From Axinella damicornis (lineage: Eukaryota; Porifera; Demospongiae; Axinellida; Axinellidae), in contig OZ007515.1 of assembly GCA_963931865.1 (NCBI GenBank), positions 7,355,600 to 7,419,599 on the forward strand: a stretch of 64,000 bases of DNA. Reading direction: 5' to 3'. Shown in pieces: positions 1-12,265 of the stretch (position 1 is its first letter; every line of letters starts with the position of its first letter). Under the pieces are notes generated by a model, which had not been told where the DNA came from, did no database searches, and saw nothing but the letters and a program-made list of their open reading frames with translations. The position numbers were made by a program, and so were the translations under genes.

Positions 1-130
1 CCCCTCCCTTCTTCATGTCCTTCCCCCTTCTCCTGTAGCAGTTCCAGAAAGGGAATGGACATGGAGAAGGGAGGGGCCAGGGAGAATTGAAGGCCCTGGG
101 AGAAGGGAAGGGCATGGGAGAAGGGGGATT
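1..130. repeat. purine/pyrimidine-rich low-complexity tract
   Basis: Variants of GGGAGAAGGG and its complement recur through the first 130 bases. No open frame is credible here. It looks like a degenerate minisatellite. Confidence 0.5.
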
Positions 131-640
131 GGGAAGGACATTAACTCTTTACACGCCAAATTCTTTCTCTAGGTCATTTTCAGTCTATAGAACACTTAAA
201 CATACCCTAATTTCTGTTCCCAGGCATTGCTGGGCTCGAAACTGCTCACACAGGTAATTTCAGCTATACTGAGCATATACGTGACTTAACCACACCCACC
301 AATTAACCGGCTTGCAATCAAGCCTCCCAACCTGCCATAGCTGAAAAACGGGCGATGTATGCTGGAAATGGAGGCCCTACAAGGCAAGACAGCTACTTTC
401 TAAGTCCATTTATGCCAAAAACGGCGGAAATGGCCCTCCCAGTGCCGACCAAGACCTTTCTATCACGGAGCCCAGACACGGCCATGCTGTTTGAACCCTT
501 CGGGTGCACCCACCCACCTCCCCCTGCCCCGCCCTTTCTGCTGGCGCAGAGCCTATCTCCCAAGGACATTGCCGGATGTGACATCATGAAGCTGAAAGTC
601 TCATGACACCAAAAGGCGCCATTGGCTGGGAAAGAGTTAG
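131..640. repeat. dispersed repeat, copy A
   Basis: A 55-base stretch at 552-606, beginning CCTATCTCCCAAGGACATTG and ending GTCTCATGA, recurs identically at 3808-3862, and similarity continues about 30 bases further in both copies. The segment may be bounded by weak inverted ends, TTAACTCTTT near 143 and AAAGAGTTAG near 640. The small open frames across it show no protein resemblance, so I treat it as a non-coding mobile repeat. Confidence 0.5.
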
Positions 641-2960
641 GTACGGAGGGGGCTGGGAGAAGGAAAAACTATCCTAGGATATGAGCGCACTATCGTCAGT
701 GGAATGTGTACATGATGTTGCCTTGCTTCTACTCCCCCAGGTTCCTCCACCCACATGGACAAATTAATGCTGAATGTTCTCGTTCCGTATCTGTGCATAA
801 AATTAATGTGCAGCCAAATTAATGCGTACATTCCTGTTGCACACTCTTCTTTTTCTGTGTAGGGTGAAAGGCTGTCATCGAGAGAATTGATTCCGAAAGA
901 ACTTGACAAGGTGAATGCAATTGCACTGTAGTGTTGCAAAAGAGCACCCACTTTTGAAATTGCATCTACTCCCACTGAGGTTTTGTTCATTTTCCTGGGT
1001 AGGGTTAAAGGTTACTTCAATGAATGCCCACCAGTCTCACAAGATCTGGTGCTGGGCACTTGAATTGGATTGAGCACATGCAATGAAATGGTGAAAAGCA
1101 AAGTAACGTGTACTTGTAGTTTCTCCTCTCATTTCACTTTTGCATTGTCAGCCAGAGTAGGAACCAGCATTTCCACGGCACCCACAAACATGAGCACACT
1201 TTCATAGACAAGTGTGGAAACACTTCCATTGTAAAGAGTACCCACCCCCTCTGGTGAACATGTAAGGTACACCGCCCATGGGTGCTCTTTCACGACACTA
1301 TGGTAGTAGTCTTTTGCATACATGTACGTACATGCATAATCTGCATATGCAGCGAACCTTCTTGGGGACAAGATAGCCGTTTGTCTGCTGTACATGTACA
1401 GTGTATTAGTGTGTGGCTAGCCCTCCCTCTCTCGGGCCTGGAAAATGAGGCTCATAATTTCACCAAAAAGTGATCCACTCTTCATCAGTATCCTGATGGA
1501 GGGCAGTACAGTCCAACTACCTGTCATCAATGCACAACCCACTGGCATATGTATGGAGTGTATATTGAGTTGTACCTACACCACAGTGATTTGCCTGTAC
1601 TGCAGGTATCCTCTATCCTTTTTCCTGTAGCTTCCTGTGCCTCGTGTACGTATCTAGCTGCTGATGTTATCAATTTTACAGTTCAGTGGAGGTTCACCAT
1701 TGTGCAGCCTTTCCCTTTCAGAAGACGAATAGCAGAGTGAGTGTTAGGAGGGCATTAATTAGCAGTGAAGATGTATAAACTCCAGCGTGTAACTACATTA
1801 TAGCAACTCATGACATGTTTCTGGAAACGTTTCTAGAACCAAGCAGAGCCTGCCCTAATGTAATTAGCACTCAGCTGCAGCTGTCGAACCCCTTCCCCCC
1901 CTTCCCCAACACTGGTTGCTAATCCTTCCTTGGCTAAAGATGTACAGCATAATATATAGCTAGCTATCAACAGGCATGAGAACATCACACCTGACAGGCA
2001 TTGCATTGTATGGAGTTGCTACAACAAAGCTACCCATTCTGTGCTGGATATATGCATGCATCTTCATGTAGGTAGTACTACGTACCAAACTTGCAACCTC
2101 CATTTGAAAATTGATGCTGAGATTCAGAATGCTCTTCTGACATGTGTTGCGGCACAACTTCGCCGCAAACCAGAAGGCGAAGTTTCTTCCAAAGATGTGG
2201 ACAGCTTCTTCCGAAGAGCGCTGCCATGGCTTTGTACATACGTAAATTTCCGAAAAACGGTGCAGCATCGCTTACGGATCTTCCTGAGCTTCATTTAGAC
2301 CTTCCATAGCTGTGTTTAGGTCTTCCGGAGATGGTAACAGAAACCCGGACCAATGCGACGGAAATCTCAGCATCAATTTTAAAGACACTTACCCCAGCAT
2401 TCTAATTTGGTTGTCTACATTGACTAAATATCAACTGGTTTACATAAGTGACACATATCTCCTCCTCAAATGTGTCTCATTTGTGGGTCTTGTGTGCCCT
2501 TTGTTTCTGAAGTTTGGACCGTAGTATGCAGGGCTGCTATCCCAACTGGAGGGAGGGACTAGGTACAAGGCTGTGTGCAGTATCAAGATGCATGACTAAA
2601 GGGGAGTGACCATTGCTACATAATTTCGAATTTCCCTCCAGGCATCCACTTCCAAGAATGGGCGTGCCACATCAATAAGAACTCGATCCAGTGACACTAG
2701 ATACACTAGATACACGATGGAGAGATTCATTACTAGCCAGCTATATAGCCATTTGTAATTAATATTGATTGTGCATACATTATGCATGCCTATCCAACCG
2801 CCTTTACTGCACTCTGTAAATAGTGCTTTCGTTTATACTGTTTGATAACTGTATTTCTCTTATCGAATGGTGTTATTGGCATGCATTGCACACCAAGCAA
2901 AATTATGGTGGACTGCATGGCGTGATTGTACAATTATGACTGCAGCTATGACCACTACCG
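641..2960. other. 2.3 kb with no recognisable gene
   Basis: Only short open frames on both strands, none with a recognisable domain or with consistent splice sites at its ends. The base composition is mixed and no long tandem or inverted repeat stands out. A distal regulatory or intronic role cannot be judged from sequence alone. Confidence 0.5.
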
Positions 2961-2967
2961 TATGACT

Positions 2968-3022
2968 GCAGCCTAGCCTCATTCCCTCCCTCAGGCTGGG
3001 AATGAGGCTAGGCTGCAGCCGT
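2968..3022. repeat. short foldback carrying the TAGCCTC end motif
   Basis: The arms CTGCAGCCTAGCCTCATTCC and the reverse complement form GGAATGAGGCTAGGCTGCAG face each other across about 10 bases. It belongs with the TAGCCTC family of tiny inverted-repeat elements seen throughout the window. Confidence 0.6.
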
Positions 3023-3083
3023 GACCATTGTGACAAGCCATGACCACTGACTACAGGCCATAACCTTTATGACTGCAGCCATG

Positions 3084-3084
<1 letters not shown>

Positions 3085-3124
<40 letters not shown>
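3085..3124. repeat. poly-C run, 40 bases
   Basis: Uninterrupted run of C, the longest of nine long C or G runs in the window. It follows a short region rich in the phrase ATGACTGCAGCC. Confidence 0.95.
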
Positions 3125-3679
3125 AGTACGAGCTTATAAAGCTATGTACGTATATATATATATATTATGACAGCAAACAAGTGACTTGTAAAGTTACGTA
3201 ACTGTCTGAAACCTGCAGCAACAGGCATGTCATCCCTCTCTGGTCATTATTTGGGGCATGTACTATGATCAAGACCATACAAGCAGGTATGTAATGCAAA
3301 GTGGACACAAGTCTCCAGCCATGCAGGGAACGAGGCTAGCCAACACCTAGCTATGCAAACAACACCTGTACGGCTACCATGAGTTAACACTCGTTCAATT
3401 CAGTGACTCGCATCATCAGACTGGTCCAGGACTGACCCCATGCCACTGACGACAGGGGGGCACCTTGCGTGATAGGATAAGTACATCCAGACCTATAACA
3501 AAGGCAAGAGACCACATGTTCAAGTGATAGCACAGAACATGTACGCAATGGCTGGATGCAAACACACAAATAATAGTAGTAGTACCGTCTTATAAAGTTG
3601 ATTCGTAATTACGCAAAATAATTGCCGATTAATGTTTGCGACCATCAAGATTCCTGAACCTCAGTCCTCCATACCCAGA

Positions 3680-3896
3680 CTGTGGTACGTACGTTTATCA
3701 AACAGTGTGGAAGCAACATCGCTGTGCATTAGCTTTTGCCGCTTAGAGTTTTGAACACCACCAAACTCAACCATGGATCTATCAACAACTCGTTTGGTAA
3801 GGCAAGTCCTATCTCCCAAGGACATTGCCGGATGTGACATCATGAAGCTGAAAGTCTCATGATGCCATTTGGCGTCATTGGGTGGGAAAGGGCTAA
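3680..3896. repeat. dispersed repeat, copy B
   Basis: Shares an identical 55-base core (3808-3862) with copy A and diverges upstream of it. Its right side reads GGGTGGGAAAGGGCTAAT where copy A has GGCTGGGAAAGAGTTAG, consistent with two aged copies of one element. Confidence 0.6.
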
Positions 3897-3979
3897 TTAC
3901 GTAGATGCTGTTGAGTAAATATGTTCACAGGCCCTAATCCCGACAACACAGCTAATTAACCTACATACAAACATTAGCT

Positions 3980-4330
3980 TAGCCTCGTTCCCAGGCTCGC
4001 GCACCGCTTTCGATTGCACGAAAGAACGCAGAGGGCCTGGTATGTTTCCTCACATGCGTGACGTCGAGGGTAGAAAGGTGGTAGAAAGGACTTAATTGAA
4101 TGTGGCTGAACTGGGGCTCAGAACAGCAAGAAGAGCAAATTAGGTATGAGGTAACTTACCACACATATCTAGCTAGCGGGGAGTGACTGTCATACATACA
4201 CCAAGCATTGAACGTGCAGTTGGTTGAACAATACGCAAAACTTCGCTTTCTCATCCTGAAATTGTTTTGCCATTTGTCAATTACGTCATGCTCACATGAG
4301 GAAACATACCAGGCTCTCTCTCCCCGCTTT
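3980..4330. mobile_element. TAGCCTCG-family inverted-repeat element, right end eroded
   Basis: Starts with TAGCCTCGTTCCCAGGCTCG. An internal segment, GCCTGGTATGTTTCCTCACA near 4036, is repeated in inverse at 4290-4313. The outermost right bases (GGGAACGAGGCTA) are missing, so no target duplication can be read. Confidence 0.6.
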
Positions 4331-4559
4331 TACGAGTTACTAAATGCACCTTGACTGTACGTCTTTACATACCCTCACCATGGCTAACAACGTATGCCAC
4401 GTGCAATAGTGAAATGAGATCTAGTTTAATTCAAGGAATTCCTCACTTAGACCTGGTCAATTAAGCTAGACAATTCTCTCACAGTGCAGGAAGTTCAGGA
4501 TGAGTCATAGGGAAAGGTGGCCCCCAGAGTCACAGAAACCCAGTACACTCACAGCATCA

Positions 4560-4560
<1 letters not shown>

Positions 4561-4596
<36 letters not shown>
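4561..4596. repeat. poly-C run, 36 bases
   Basis: Uninterrupted C run. It creates artificial polyproline and polyglycine frames on the two strands that should not be taken as genes. Confidence 0.95.
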
Positions 4597-4598
<2 letters not shown>

Positions 4599-4865
4599 CA
4601 ACAACACCACACACCTCCCTCCTCTCCTCCCACACCTTCCATATCCCCTCGATGACACTCTCTCCCTCCTCCAACGCACCTTCTCATCAGTCCCATTAGT
4701 GCAATGGAAGATCACACCAACATGTGTTCTGACTCCCTGGCTGATGAGACATTACGTAGAGCTCCCTGGGTGGAAGAAAACATGCATAATTGGACACCTA
4801 ATGCATCTCAGATTTCAGTCCATATTCTTCTCTCCCCATCCTCCCCAGACGGTGTTTGGTATCAA

Positions 4866-5232
4866 GATTTTTAACGTGTGTGTGCTGTGACGGAAGTGGG
4901 GATGTTCGTGGGGCGGGACTAGACTAGCGATGCGTGACTGTCATACTTCAATTTACTGTATGTACTGAACCTCAAAGAATAATCGAGAACATTGGGCATG
5001 GGGCCGCCATGGGCTGGAACCTTCCAGAACAGCTGTGGCTAGCAATCAGGGTGTAACAGGTCAGGCGGACGCAATCAGGGAGCAGCAGTTGAAGCGGAGA
5101 CAATCAGGGAGCAGCAGCCAAAGCGGACGCACACAGTGAGCAGCAGTGAAGTGGATCAATGCAATCGGGGAGCAGCAGCAGTGGCAGACGGGTACAGCAG
5201 CAGAGAGCTGCCCGGCGCTGGATTGCTCACGA
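4866..5232 (-). repeat. dispersed minisatellite-bearing repeat, copy 1 (reverse)
   Basis: On the minus strand this matches segments at 54064, 55452 and 59500. Shared landmarks are a flank reading GATGTTCGTGGGGCGGGACT on the plus strand, a segment around CTGGAACCTTCCAGAACA, and 4-5 units of roughly 24-29 bases containing GCGGACGCAATCAGGGAGCA. The unit count differs between copies. I see no protein. Confidence 0.75.
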
Positions 5233-5830
5233 AGCTACTTGTCATCATATACTATTCTTAGACTACTAGTACATTTCAATACAACATGTTAGCTGAATCA
5301 ACCCATACTGGTATTGTCCACCCTACATGTACATAGCAAACATCTTAGACGAGTTGGGGAGAGCATGAGCTAGCCCATATATGCAGCATTATCTAGCATG
5401 GACAACCACCGTGGGTGACTTCAGTCCAGATACGTTTTTACCATGNNNNNNNNNNNNNNNNNNNNNNNNNNNNNNNNNNNNNNNNNNNNNNNNNNNNNNN
5501 NNNNNNNNNNNNNNNNNNNNNNNNNNNNNNNNNNNNNNNNNNNNNNNNNNNNNNNNNNNNNNNNNNNNNNNNNNNNNNNNNNNNNNNNNNNNNNNNNNNN
5601 NNNNNNNNNNNNNNNNNNNNNNNNNNNNNNNNNNNNNNNNNNNNNGCAACAGACAAGACAAATGGTTGCTAAATTATGTATTTACCTTTGGTATCTTGAC
5701 GATTAGCTCTACCGTGCTAACAGCACAGTCGCTGTCACATGACTGGATGGCCTCGTGGTGACGTACTCCAGGTTGCGCCTGTAACAGAGGTACACCTGGT
5801 CAGTGAGTGGAGCCTCAAATATCATCATTC
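5233..5830. other. no recognisable gene; contains the assembly gap
   Basis: No supported feature apart from 200 undetermined bases at 5446-5645. Any open frame crossing the N run is meaningless. Confidence 0.8.
5446..5645. other. assembly gap, 200 N
   Basis: Exactly 200 N, the fixed size that scaffolding software commonly inserts between contigs. True distance and even adjacency of the two sides are uncertain. Confidence 0.97.
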
Positions 5831-6073
5831 TCAGGTTCTCAGGGTCTAGGAATGAGGCGAAGCCTCAAATAGTGCCCCCAACCAGGGAATGAGGCCAGGG
5901 AAGACCTGGGAATGAGGTCAGGGGAGACCTGGGAAAGAGGCTGGGAAGACCTGGGAATGCGGCCAGGGGAGGCCTAGGAATGAGGTGAGGGGAGACCTGG
6001 GAATGAGGTCATGGGAGACCTTGGAATGAGGCCAGGGAAGACCTGGGAATGAGGGAGGCCAGGGGAGGCCTGG
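5831..6073. repeat. minisatellite built from the GGGAATGAGG motif
   Basis: About ten imperfect units of 22-26 bases, each containing CCTGGGAATGAGGCCAGGGG or a close variant. The core resembles the inner right end of the TAGCCTC-family mobile element, as if an end sequence had been tandemly amplified. A reverse-orientation relative lies at 62379-62535. Confidence 0.8.
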
Positions 6074-6173
6074 GAATCTTCATACCACAAGCAACAAAAT
6101 TAGGCACCTGGGAATCAGACCCAAACACATCCCAAGGCTATCCCTCTCAATGGTGACTTACTTCTTTGTATCC

Positions 6174-6194
6174 GGGGGGGGGGGGGGGGGGGGG
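6174..6194. repeat. poly-G run, 21 bases
   Basis: Uninterrupted G run between the minisatellite and the next dispersed repeat. Confidence 0.95.
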
Positions 6195-6318
6195 CAGATA
6201 GAGAGGGCGGGGTCAGAATATGAGTAGTTGGCGTTGTGGCTTCTATTAACTGTGACCCGGAGAATGCAGCATTGTCTGCAGCAGCAGTTGAGCGGGAGGC
6301 GCCAGAGTGGGAGGACCG

Positions 6319-6735
6319 TCAATTCAGTATAACCCTGGATGGAAGAGATCGATGTGACAGCACTCCTGTTCTATAGAGTGACTGGTGTGCCATTTCCGCC
6401 CAATGAACCAAAATTGGCATTGGGGGAATAGACTTGGAAGGGAATGTTGCATTAGACATGGGTATGTGAATGAGATATGAAGCTGGGAATTGTGCCATTG
6501 TGATCAGCATAAAAAGAGCTTTCAAATGATGTCCTTAAAATGATTTTTAATCTTGGTCACATTTTTGTCAAAAATCGCACTGGACCTGGGTCAACTGGAC
6601 CTGGACCTGATTTTGGGTCAAAATACATCCGACAGCACAATGGACATCATTGGAATGCTCTATTCATGCTGATCACAATGGTGCAAATCCCAGCTTCATA
6701 TCTCCTTCCTAGCCCAAGATACCTAGCATATTAGT
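6319..6735. repeat. copy of the inverted-repeat element seen at 38908-39637
   Basis: Two internal segments, GCTGGGAATTGTGCCATTGT near 6483 and CCTTCCTAGCCCAAGATACC near 6703, match the element at 38908-39637 at corresponding places. Translations of both copies share wording on both strands, which reflects nucleotide homology and not a protein. Confidence 0.65.
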
Positions 6736-6754
6736 CTGCTATAACTGCATTGTA

Positions 6755-6859
6755 TAGCCTCGTTCCCAGGCCTTCTATACAACCAGTATCTGACAGCTTA
6801 CAGTAATTTTGCATACTGTAAACGATCAAAACTGGAGGTGTAGGCGGCCTGGGAACGAC
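6755..6859. mobile_element. TAGCCTCG-family small inverted-repeat element
   Basis: Left end TAGCCTCGTTCCCAGGCC and right end GGCCTGGGAACGA face inward around about 75 bases. The last bases of the right end are lost and no duplication is legible. Confidence 0.7.
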
Positions 6860-6989
6860 ACACATGCAGGAAGCTCTCCACAACAAGTGGCAACTAGATA
6901 GTCTGGTACCAAGACTAGTAGTAACACTTGATCTTTGCTGGCTTCACTGTCACTACCAGCTAGCTGCAGGAGTGCTGCTTCTAGCAACT

Positions 6990-7110
6990 ATGGTTCATTG
7001 CTCCATTTTTTTCAGAAATGACACATCAGTCACCCTACAGAACAGGAGTACCGTTTCTGCTAATTTCAGCTTAATTGACATGCCAAAATTTGGTAAGGTA
7101 AGTCCGGGTA
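6990..7110. repeat. end fragment of the 38908-type element
   Basis: Contains GACACATCAGTCACCCTACA and TTGACATGCCAAAATTTGG, related to the ends of the elements at 38908-39637 and 47221-47370. Confidence 0.5.
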
Positions 7111-7588
7111 ATTTCGGTCACCGGATATTTCCGGTCACTTAGGCAGATACGCGCAAAGGACGCAAGGTCTCGATTTTGCCGACAGATATGTTATAGCTGA
7201 GTGTTGCCTCTATCTGCACAGCACCATAGTTTTGGCTGAAAACGTAGCTTTTAGAATAGAGAAGCCCTTCTCTAGTAAGTGATCGGAAATAAACCGTGAC
7301 CGAAAATTACCCCGACTTAACTTAGAAAATGGTTTCTCATGTTTTTGAAATGTGTCAGTTTGGCATTCGATGTTACGTGAACACCGCTCACAAATTATGA
7401 TGGTCTGCTTGCGGAAGTTGACATCGCTGATGGTGAGGCTCTGGTGGATGAGTTTGAACGTCCTGCCGGACGAAGACTGGCCCTTCTTCTGCTTGCTCAT
7501 ATCATATGATCATCTCGAGCCCTTGCACAGAGACATCCTATTTAGTGCGCACGCTAACGACTCTAATTATAGAGCACCCACGTGTACC

Positions 7589-7705
7589 TGTCACGTTAAT
7601 TTTGGTCCGGGGTAAAAAATGGTCCGGGGGGACCAAAATTGCTTACAAAAGCGGTCCCCCCCGGACCGCTATTGCTGTAAATTTTGGTCCGCGTTGAACA
7701 ATTTC
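7589..7705. repeat. left end and subterminal GGTCC cluster of Ginger copy 1
   Basis: Six or more GGTCC/GGACC occurrences in both orientations within 110 bases, several as GGTCCGGGG or GGGGGGACC. Such clustered motifs at transposon ends commonly serve as transposase binding sites; that role is inferred. Confidence 0.75.
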
Positions 7706-8044
7706 GGTCCTACACGCATGCGTACTGTGTCATGAGGTTAAAGTTCTTTGCGAAGTGCGAATTTGTTATAGTGGAAGAAGCAGCGACATCATGCAGGAGG
7801 AAGAAGATCTAGTGGAGAAGGCATATTTGTATCTAACAGAACATCGATACCCCGACGGTTGCAGTTAAAACGAAAAGAGAATCATCCGAAGGAAGACATC
7901 GAAGTTTGTTGTTCGTGATGGTGACCTTCTCTACAAGAAAACTGTACAGGGAAGCAACGGAAAGAAGGTGCAGCAGCATTTCTTCATAAATTATTAAATG
8001 TTAGTATTATTTGTAGACTTTGCATAGGTTGGCTACGGTAGAAT

Positions 8045-8136
8045 TAGCCTCGTTGTCAGGCCCCGCCCATCTGCATACTGCACACAAGTACATGTATATA
8101 CAAGTGCGAAAACTGGGCGGGGTCTTGGAACGAGGC
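8045..8136. mobile_element. TAGCCTCG-family small element in intron 1 of Ginger copy 1
   Basis: Left end TAGCCTCGTTGTCAGGCC and right end GGTCTTGGAACGAGGCA are inverted; the inner arms CCCGCCC and GGGCGGG also pair. No clean duplication remains. Confidence 0.65.
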
Positions 8137-8322
8137 ATACCTTTCTGAGAATTTTACACCAAGGCTGTCGTAATGTACATGACAACTACATTTTACGCCA
8201 CTGAAGTTGGCGTTACATAAAGGGTACTTCAACACCATTGAACTAAACTGATGAGGTTGCCCCTGATGTGCTTAAATGACAATTGACTCAGATGGACAAT
8301 GATTGATGGTTAGTCTAGTCAT

Positions 8323-8372
8323 ATCGAGCTAGACCAATTCTCTCGGAAGCGAGAGAATTGGTCTAGCTCGAT
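8323..8372. repeat. perfect 23-bp hairpin
   Basis: Arms ATCGAGCTAGACCAATTCTC TCG (8323-8345) and their exact reverse complement (8350-8372) flank the loop GAAG. Both outer sides carry GGTTAGTC in direct orientation, which may be a remnant target duplication. It lies in intron 1 of Ginger copy 1. Confidence 0.85.
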
Positions 8373-10562
8373 AGACTATGGTTAGTCCCATTCCCTTTGT
8401 GTAGCCTGCACTTAGTCTAACTGCTAGACCCTCTTCTCCATCTGGAAATGGATGAGAATGAAGGAGTTCGGTACAGCTATACAACTTCCTTTTGTGCGCC
8501 ACAGCTTTGATATGTTGTTCACACAACTCCTGATCATGAGCCGTCTATGAAGCATTATGGCTTCATTACATCATGCAACAAGAAACCATGCAGTTAAGAA
8601 GTTTTACCGTTAAAACAGAAGTATGTATGATCTATTGGCTGCAGGAAGAGGTACTGATCAGGTACATTCAGTCACGAGAGGAGCAGCTGCGGATTCTTCA
8701 TGCGTGCCACTCTGACCCAACAGCAGGTCACCTCGGGTTTCGGAAGACGTTGGCACGCATATTGGAAAGATTTGCTTGGAAAGGCGTAGTGAAAGACTGC
8801 CAAGAGCTGGTAAGACAATAAGTGGGTTAGTGTGACATTACAGCTTTTGGAATATACTTGTACAATTATCATACATTATAGGTAGCAAGGTGTGATCTCT
8901 GCCAGCGGGTAAATGGCAAGCTGGCGCTTGTGCGGCCTGAGCTACATCCCGTTCCCGTGAAGAGCCCCTGGCACCACCTTGGGATTGATTATGTAGGGCC
9001 CCTCGCCTACCCATCTCCCTCCGGCAATCGATACATTTTGACGTGCAGTGATTATTGCACCAAATGGGTGGAGGCATTTGCAACACCGGATAAGAGTGCC
9101 CCCCAAACAGCACTGACACTGTTCAAGGTTAGCAGCACATACACTCCTACATACTGTGTGCAAGCTGTATTTTATGGAACCCGCCACGACTCCTTCATAG
9201 CTCTTCATGAGAATGGGTCTACCCAGAGTAGTCACCAGTGACCAAGGCTCTGAGTTTCGAAACAAGCTGAACAAGGAGTTCATGGCACTCCTCAATATCC
9301 AACACCGTTTGACAACAGCATACCACCCACAGGTAAAACATGAGCATGGTGGTGACTATACATAATCTAGGGGGGTTCCATCAACCTGGCTACAGGCCTG
9401 TTGTATGCAGTAATCATGGATGTTTATTTTGTTTTAAAACTAGGCTAACGGTCTTGACGAGCGGTTCAATCAGACTGTGCAGAACATGCTTGTCAAGTTT
9501 GTCAAGGAGAAGAAGGATAGCTGGGAGCATTTCCTGGACACGTGTGTATTTGCATACAACACTGCATGACACGAATCAACCCACTACTCCCCGTTCGAGC
9601 TGATGTTCGGAAGGAAGGCAGTGCTACCTATTGAGTTGGACAACAAGCATCCAGAAGACATACTCGAGGAGTTTGAACAAGCTCCAGACCTGTCACCATC
9701 CCAGGTGGATTACAGCAGAAATTTAAACCAACAGTAGTTTAGCAATTATTGCACTGTTCCTTTCCTTTCCCAGGTGGACAGGAAAGCCTTTCAGAACAGA
9801 GAGGTCCTTGAAATGGCAAAGTCCAACATTGCTGCTGCACAAAAGAAACAGAAGGAGCACTACGACAGGAAGCACAGCAAACCAGGTGCGTACCAGGCTG
9901 GAACCAAAGTGCTGATGAGAGACTTCACCAGGAAGAAGCGCAAAGGAGGGAAAATGGATCCAAAGTGGCGTGGACCATACAGCATCACCAAGTGTCTCGG
10001 CAAGGGACTGTACATGCTGAAGGCTGTTGACAACCCACATGTGGTAGTGTCCAGAGTCAATGGTGCCCACATAAAACCTTACAGTACACCTCCTCCGAGC
10101 CCAACGAACAAAGTGAGTACAACAGTTATGCACTCTTCTCCTTGTAATTCCTGTATTAGTCAACAGATGTCTGAGTGGTGGTCATGCTGTTTATACATAT
10201 TGTACATATTGTACATGTGTGGTGGCTTGTAACTTGTATTTTAGTGTGTGCACTTGTGTGTTCACTTCATCATGCAGGAAAGTTCATCAGAGGAGAGCTC
10301 AATGGAGGAGGATAGTTCTGAGATGTTACCATCACCTGAGAGCTCATGGTCTCGGCCAGACTCTATATCTCCACTCCCTCCACCCCTCCACCTCCTTACC
10401 AATCCGTCTCCAAATCCATTGAGGTAGCTACATTATCGATTTTCTAAGTAACTGTCCCCATAATCCATAATAAACTTCTCCTTTAGGTTGAAGAAGCCTC
10501 CTCCTGTCAACTCCATTCCTCCACATCCTGAATTCAAGCCTCATCCCAAGCCTAGATTACTG

Positions 10563-10757
10563 CCCCCACATGTCTGTCCTCAGCCCAAACCCAGACAACA
10601 GATCCCTCCTCAGCCCAAACCCAGACAACTACTCCTTCCTCGGCCCAAACCCAGACAACAGATCCCTCCTCAGCCCAAACCCAGACAACAGATCCCTCCT
10701 CAGCCCAAACCCAGACAACAGCTCCCTCCTCGGCCCAAACCCAGACAACAGCTCCCT
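10563..10757 (+). repeat. in-frame minisatellite encoding Pro-Lys-Pro-Arg-Gln repeats
   Basis: Six to seven 30-base units, consensus CAGCCCAAACCCAGACAACA plus ten variable bases, translate as QPKPRQQIPP within exon 8 of Ginger copy 1. The units are nearly identical, so expansion is recent relative to the stop codons elsewhere in the gene, or they are homogenised by slippage. Confidence 0.85.
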
Positions 10758-10882
10758 CCCCCATCCGATTGCACGTTGTCTAGAGAAATTCCCAGACGAC
10801 TGCCCCTCAACCCTCCTTGTGTCTTCAATACATCTCATCAAGGTGCAGTTTGCATAGAACTCGTCATCTTATACAACATGGA

Positions 10883-10972
10883 TATTGGTCCGGCAGGAAG
10901 TACATACCGGTGTCTTCAAATTCCGCACCTGACCTGGCCTTAACTCATATCCCTACTTCCTGCCGGACCAAT
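10883..10972. mobile_element. 90-bp MITE with TATTGGTCCGGCAGGAAGTA ends
   Basis: The end TATTGGTCCGGCAGGAAGTA is repeated in perfect inverse at the right (TACTTCCTGCCGGACCAATA). It lies in intron 8 of Ginger copy 1 and has no coding capacity. Confidence 0.8.
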
Positions 10973-11385
10973 AACCACTGTTTCTTATAATTGACTTAGT
11001 TGAGTAAGCTGCAGTGAAAGGGTTAACTTACAACTACTGTATTTCCTCTTTTCAGGAGAATTGCTCCTTTGGAATGAGGACTCTGTTCTGCCACCTGGAG
11101 GTGTGACATCAAGCACACAAATCGTGGAAGGGGGATTCTACCCTGCTTTCTTCCCTGATCCAAGTGTCATTCTGTCACCAATTCGGTGCTCCGGATCAGA
11201 GTCTGAGTCCTCTAAGTCCAAGGTATAGTTGAAACGTTACACTTTGTTCACCAGTACTGGTAAAACAGCTCGTGGGTTTCTTCTTCTAAGGTTGCCACTA
11301 CACAACCCACTGACGTTCCTCACCTGGATCCGGAGTCTGAGACACAGCACAGCAGAGGGGAAAACACAAGAACAGGTATGTGTGT

Positions 11386-11399
<14 letters not shown>

Positions 11400-11433
<34 letters not shown>
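11400..11433. repeat. GT repeat followed by a 34-base poly-G run
   Basis: Immediately downstream of the donor of exon 10 (ACAG|GTATGTGTG), so intron 10 begins with a TG repeat and a long G run. Confidence 0.95.
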
Positions 11434-11434
<1 letters not shown>

Positions 11435-12043
11435 GGTGTTGAGGGGAGGTGTGTGAAACCTGCTATACTGTATGTGTGTGCTGAGGGTGTAGGGTGTGTC
11501 GGTGTTGAACACCTGCTCGATCCCAGCCATGTGCTGAGTTGCATGTGTATATAGTGCACTCTCTTATTCGTTTTGTAGTCATGTTGATCAAGATTTTGTG
11601 TATATACCCTGCTCGCACTATGCTTTAGTGCATGTAACTTCAACACTTATGAGAGATGATGGAGCAAGTGATTATTTGATTTAGTGAACTGCATGTGCAT
11701 GCAAAACCACATTCTTCCCTTATAATTGCTCCATCCCTCCTCTTCCCTTGAAATGATGTTCCTGTTGTTCACATTAGGGAGGAAGCGACCACTACCACTT
11801 GACCATAGTGCAGCCTATCTGAGGGATGAAAAGAGAAGGAAAAGGAGGAGAGGAAGTGACAATGGTAGCAATTCTGAAGAGGATCACAGCCCCTCCCTCC
11901 CACAGCCACCACTGCCAGCCACAGCCCCCTCCCTCCCACCTCATCCCTCCTTGAAGGTAACAGTGCTAATTATTATATAGTTGTTGTGCATAGAATTTTG
12001 CATGGAGACTGGTATAACAGTAAGCTTGTGGGCTTCTTCTAAG

Positions 12044-12265
12044 GTTGCCACTACCCAGTCCACTACCTCCAAGGCTGCCACTACCCAGTCCACTACCTCC
12101 AAGGCTGCCACTACCCAGTCCACTACCTCCAAGGCTGCCACTACCCGGTCTACCACCTCCAAGGCTGCCACTACCCGGTCTACCACCTCCAAGGCTGCCA
12201 CTACCCGGTCTACCACCTCCAAGGCTGCCACTACCCGGTCTACTACCTCCAAGGCTGCCACTACC
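12044..12265 (+). repeat. in-frame 30-bp repeat encoding ATTQSTTSKA / ATTRSTTSKA
   Basis: Seven consecutive 30-base units begin exon 12 of Ginger copy 1, preceding the Ulp1-like protease. The Thr/Ser-rich product suggests a flexible linker. The antisense frame is also open through the repeat, but only because the unit length is divisible by three. Confidence 0.9.

Noticed and set aside
5381..5761. Open frames across the N run
   Set aside because: They consist mostly of undetermined residues.
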